Position numbers and translations under genes: made by a program
Assembly: GCA_000328365.1 (NCBI GenBank)
Contig: KB311498.1
Span: 51,828-115,827 of the forward strand
DNA from: Capitella teleta
Taxonomy: Eukaryota; Annelida; Polychaeta; Capitellidae
DNA: 64,000 nt
Direction of reading: 5' to 3'
Shown here: one piece after another, positions 63,831-64,000 of the stretch
Numbering within the stretch: position 1 is the stretch's first letter
Layout: each line of letters starts with the position of its first letter
The notes under the pieces: model-generated
What the model was told of the DNA's origin: nothing
Database searches by the model: none
The model's input: only the letters and a program-made list of their open reading frames with translations

Positions 63831-64000
63831 CTGAGAAATGAGAAATGAACAATGCCATACATAAGTGATATACAACATAATTATTTTAGAAATATAATTA
63901 ATGCAACAAGCTAGCTTGCAAAATCTACTAAAAAAAGTTGGTTTAAAAAAAGTCTTGCATAAGGCATTAAATTTTAATATAGTCAAAATACTTCCCAGCA

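Overview
This window is nuclear DNA of a marine-type invertebrate animal. The evidence is spliced protein-coding genes with GT-AG introns, metazoan RNA-binding and lysosomal proteins, tRNA-derived SINEs, a Tc1/mariner-like element and long simple repeats. Most introns are only about 50-70 bp, with strong GTGAGT/GTAAGT donors, while intergenic DNA is long and AT-rich. This fits a lineage such as a sponge or another invertebrate with compact genes, but the clade cannot be fixed from the sequence. There is one assembly gap (701-968).

Layout. 1-5264: non-coding, with a SINE, microsatellites and a GC/CpG-rich promoter zone. 5265-10150 (+): complete hnRNP K gene, 11 exons, three KH domains. 10.5-18.1 kb: non-coding, with a ~1.4 kb inverted-repeat DNA transposon flanked by TA and a ~155 bp (TA)n array. 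18136-30082 (-): complete SPG11 (spatacsin) gene, 38 exons and 2435 codons, assembled here exon by exon. 31.3-32.3 kb (-): short spliced chain with its own poly(A) signal, either an alternative 3' end of the next gene or a small separate gene. 32811-36584 (-): hnRNP M/MYEF2-type gene, 10 exons, three RRMs. 36.6-41.5 kb: non-coding with SINEs. 41489-51692 (-): unrecognised five-exon gene for a cysteine-rich protein with one predicted membrane segment; one intron is about 8.5 kb. 53032-54938 (-): iduronate-2-sulfatase-type gene, three exons. 55-61 kb: repeats, including a LINE reverse transcriptase remnant, a near-fresh SINE with a perfect 14-bp target duplication, and large hairpins. 61479-62512 (+): mitochondrial ribosomal protein S16. 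63729-63830 (-): terminal exon of a gene that continues past the window.

The genes do not form one pathway. hnRNP K and hnRNP M are both nuclear RNA-processing factors. Spatacsin and iduronate-2-sulfatase both belong to lysosome biology. Their proximity looks coincidental.

The most striking non-coding signal is repeated occurrence of a 14-bp X-box (RFX-type) palindrome, GTTGCCATGGCAAC and close variants, at five to seven unrelated places. Other candidates are a recurrent CRE-like palindrome followed by a C-run, a nuclear-receptor-type inverted repeat, and the phase-compatible alternative 3' exon chain behind hnRNP M.
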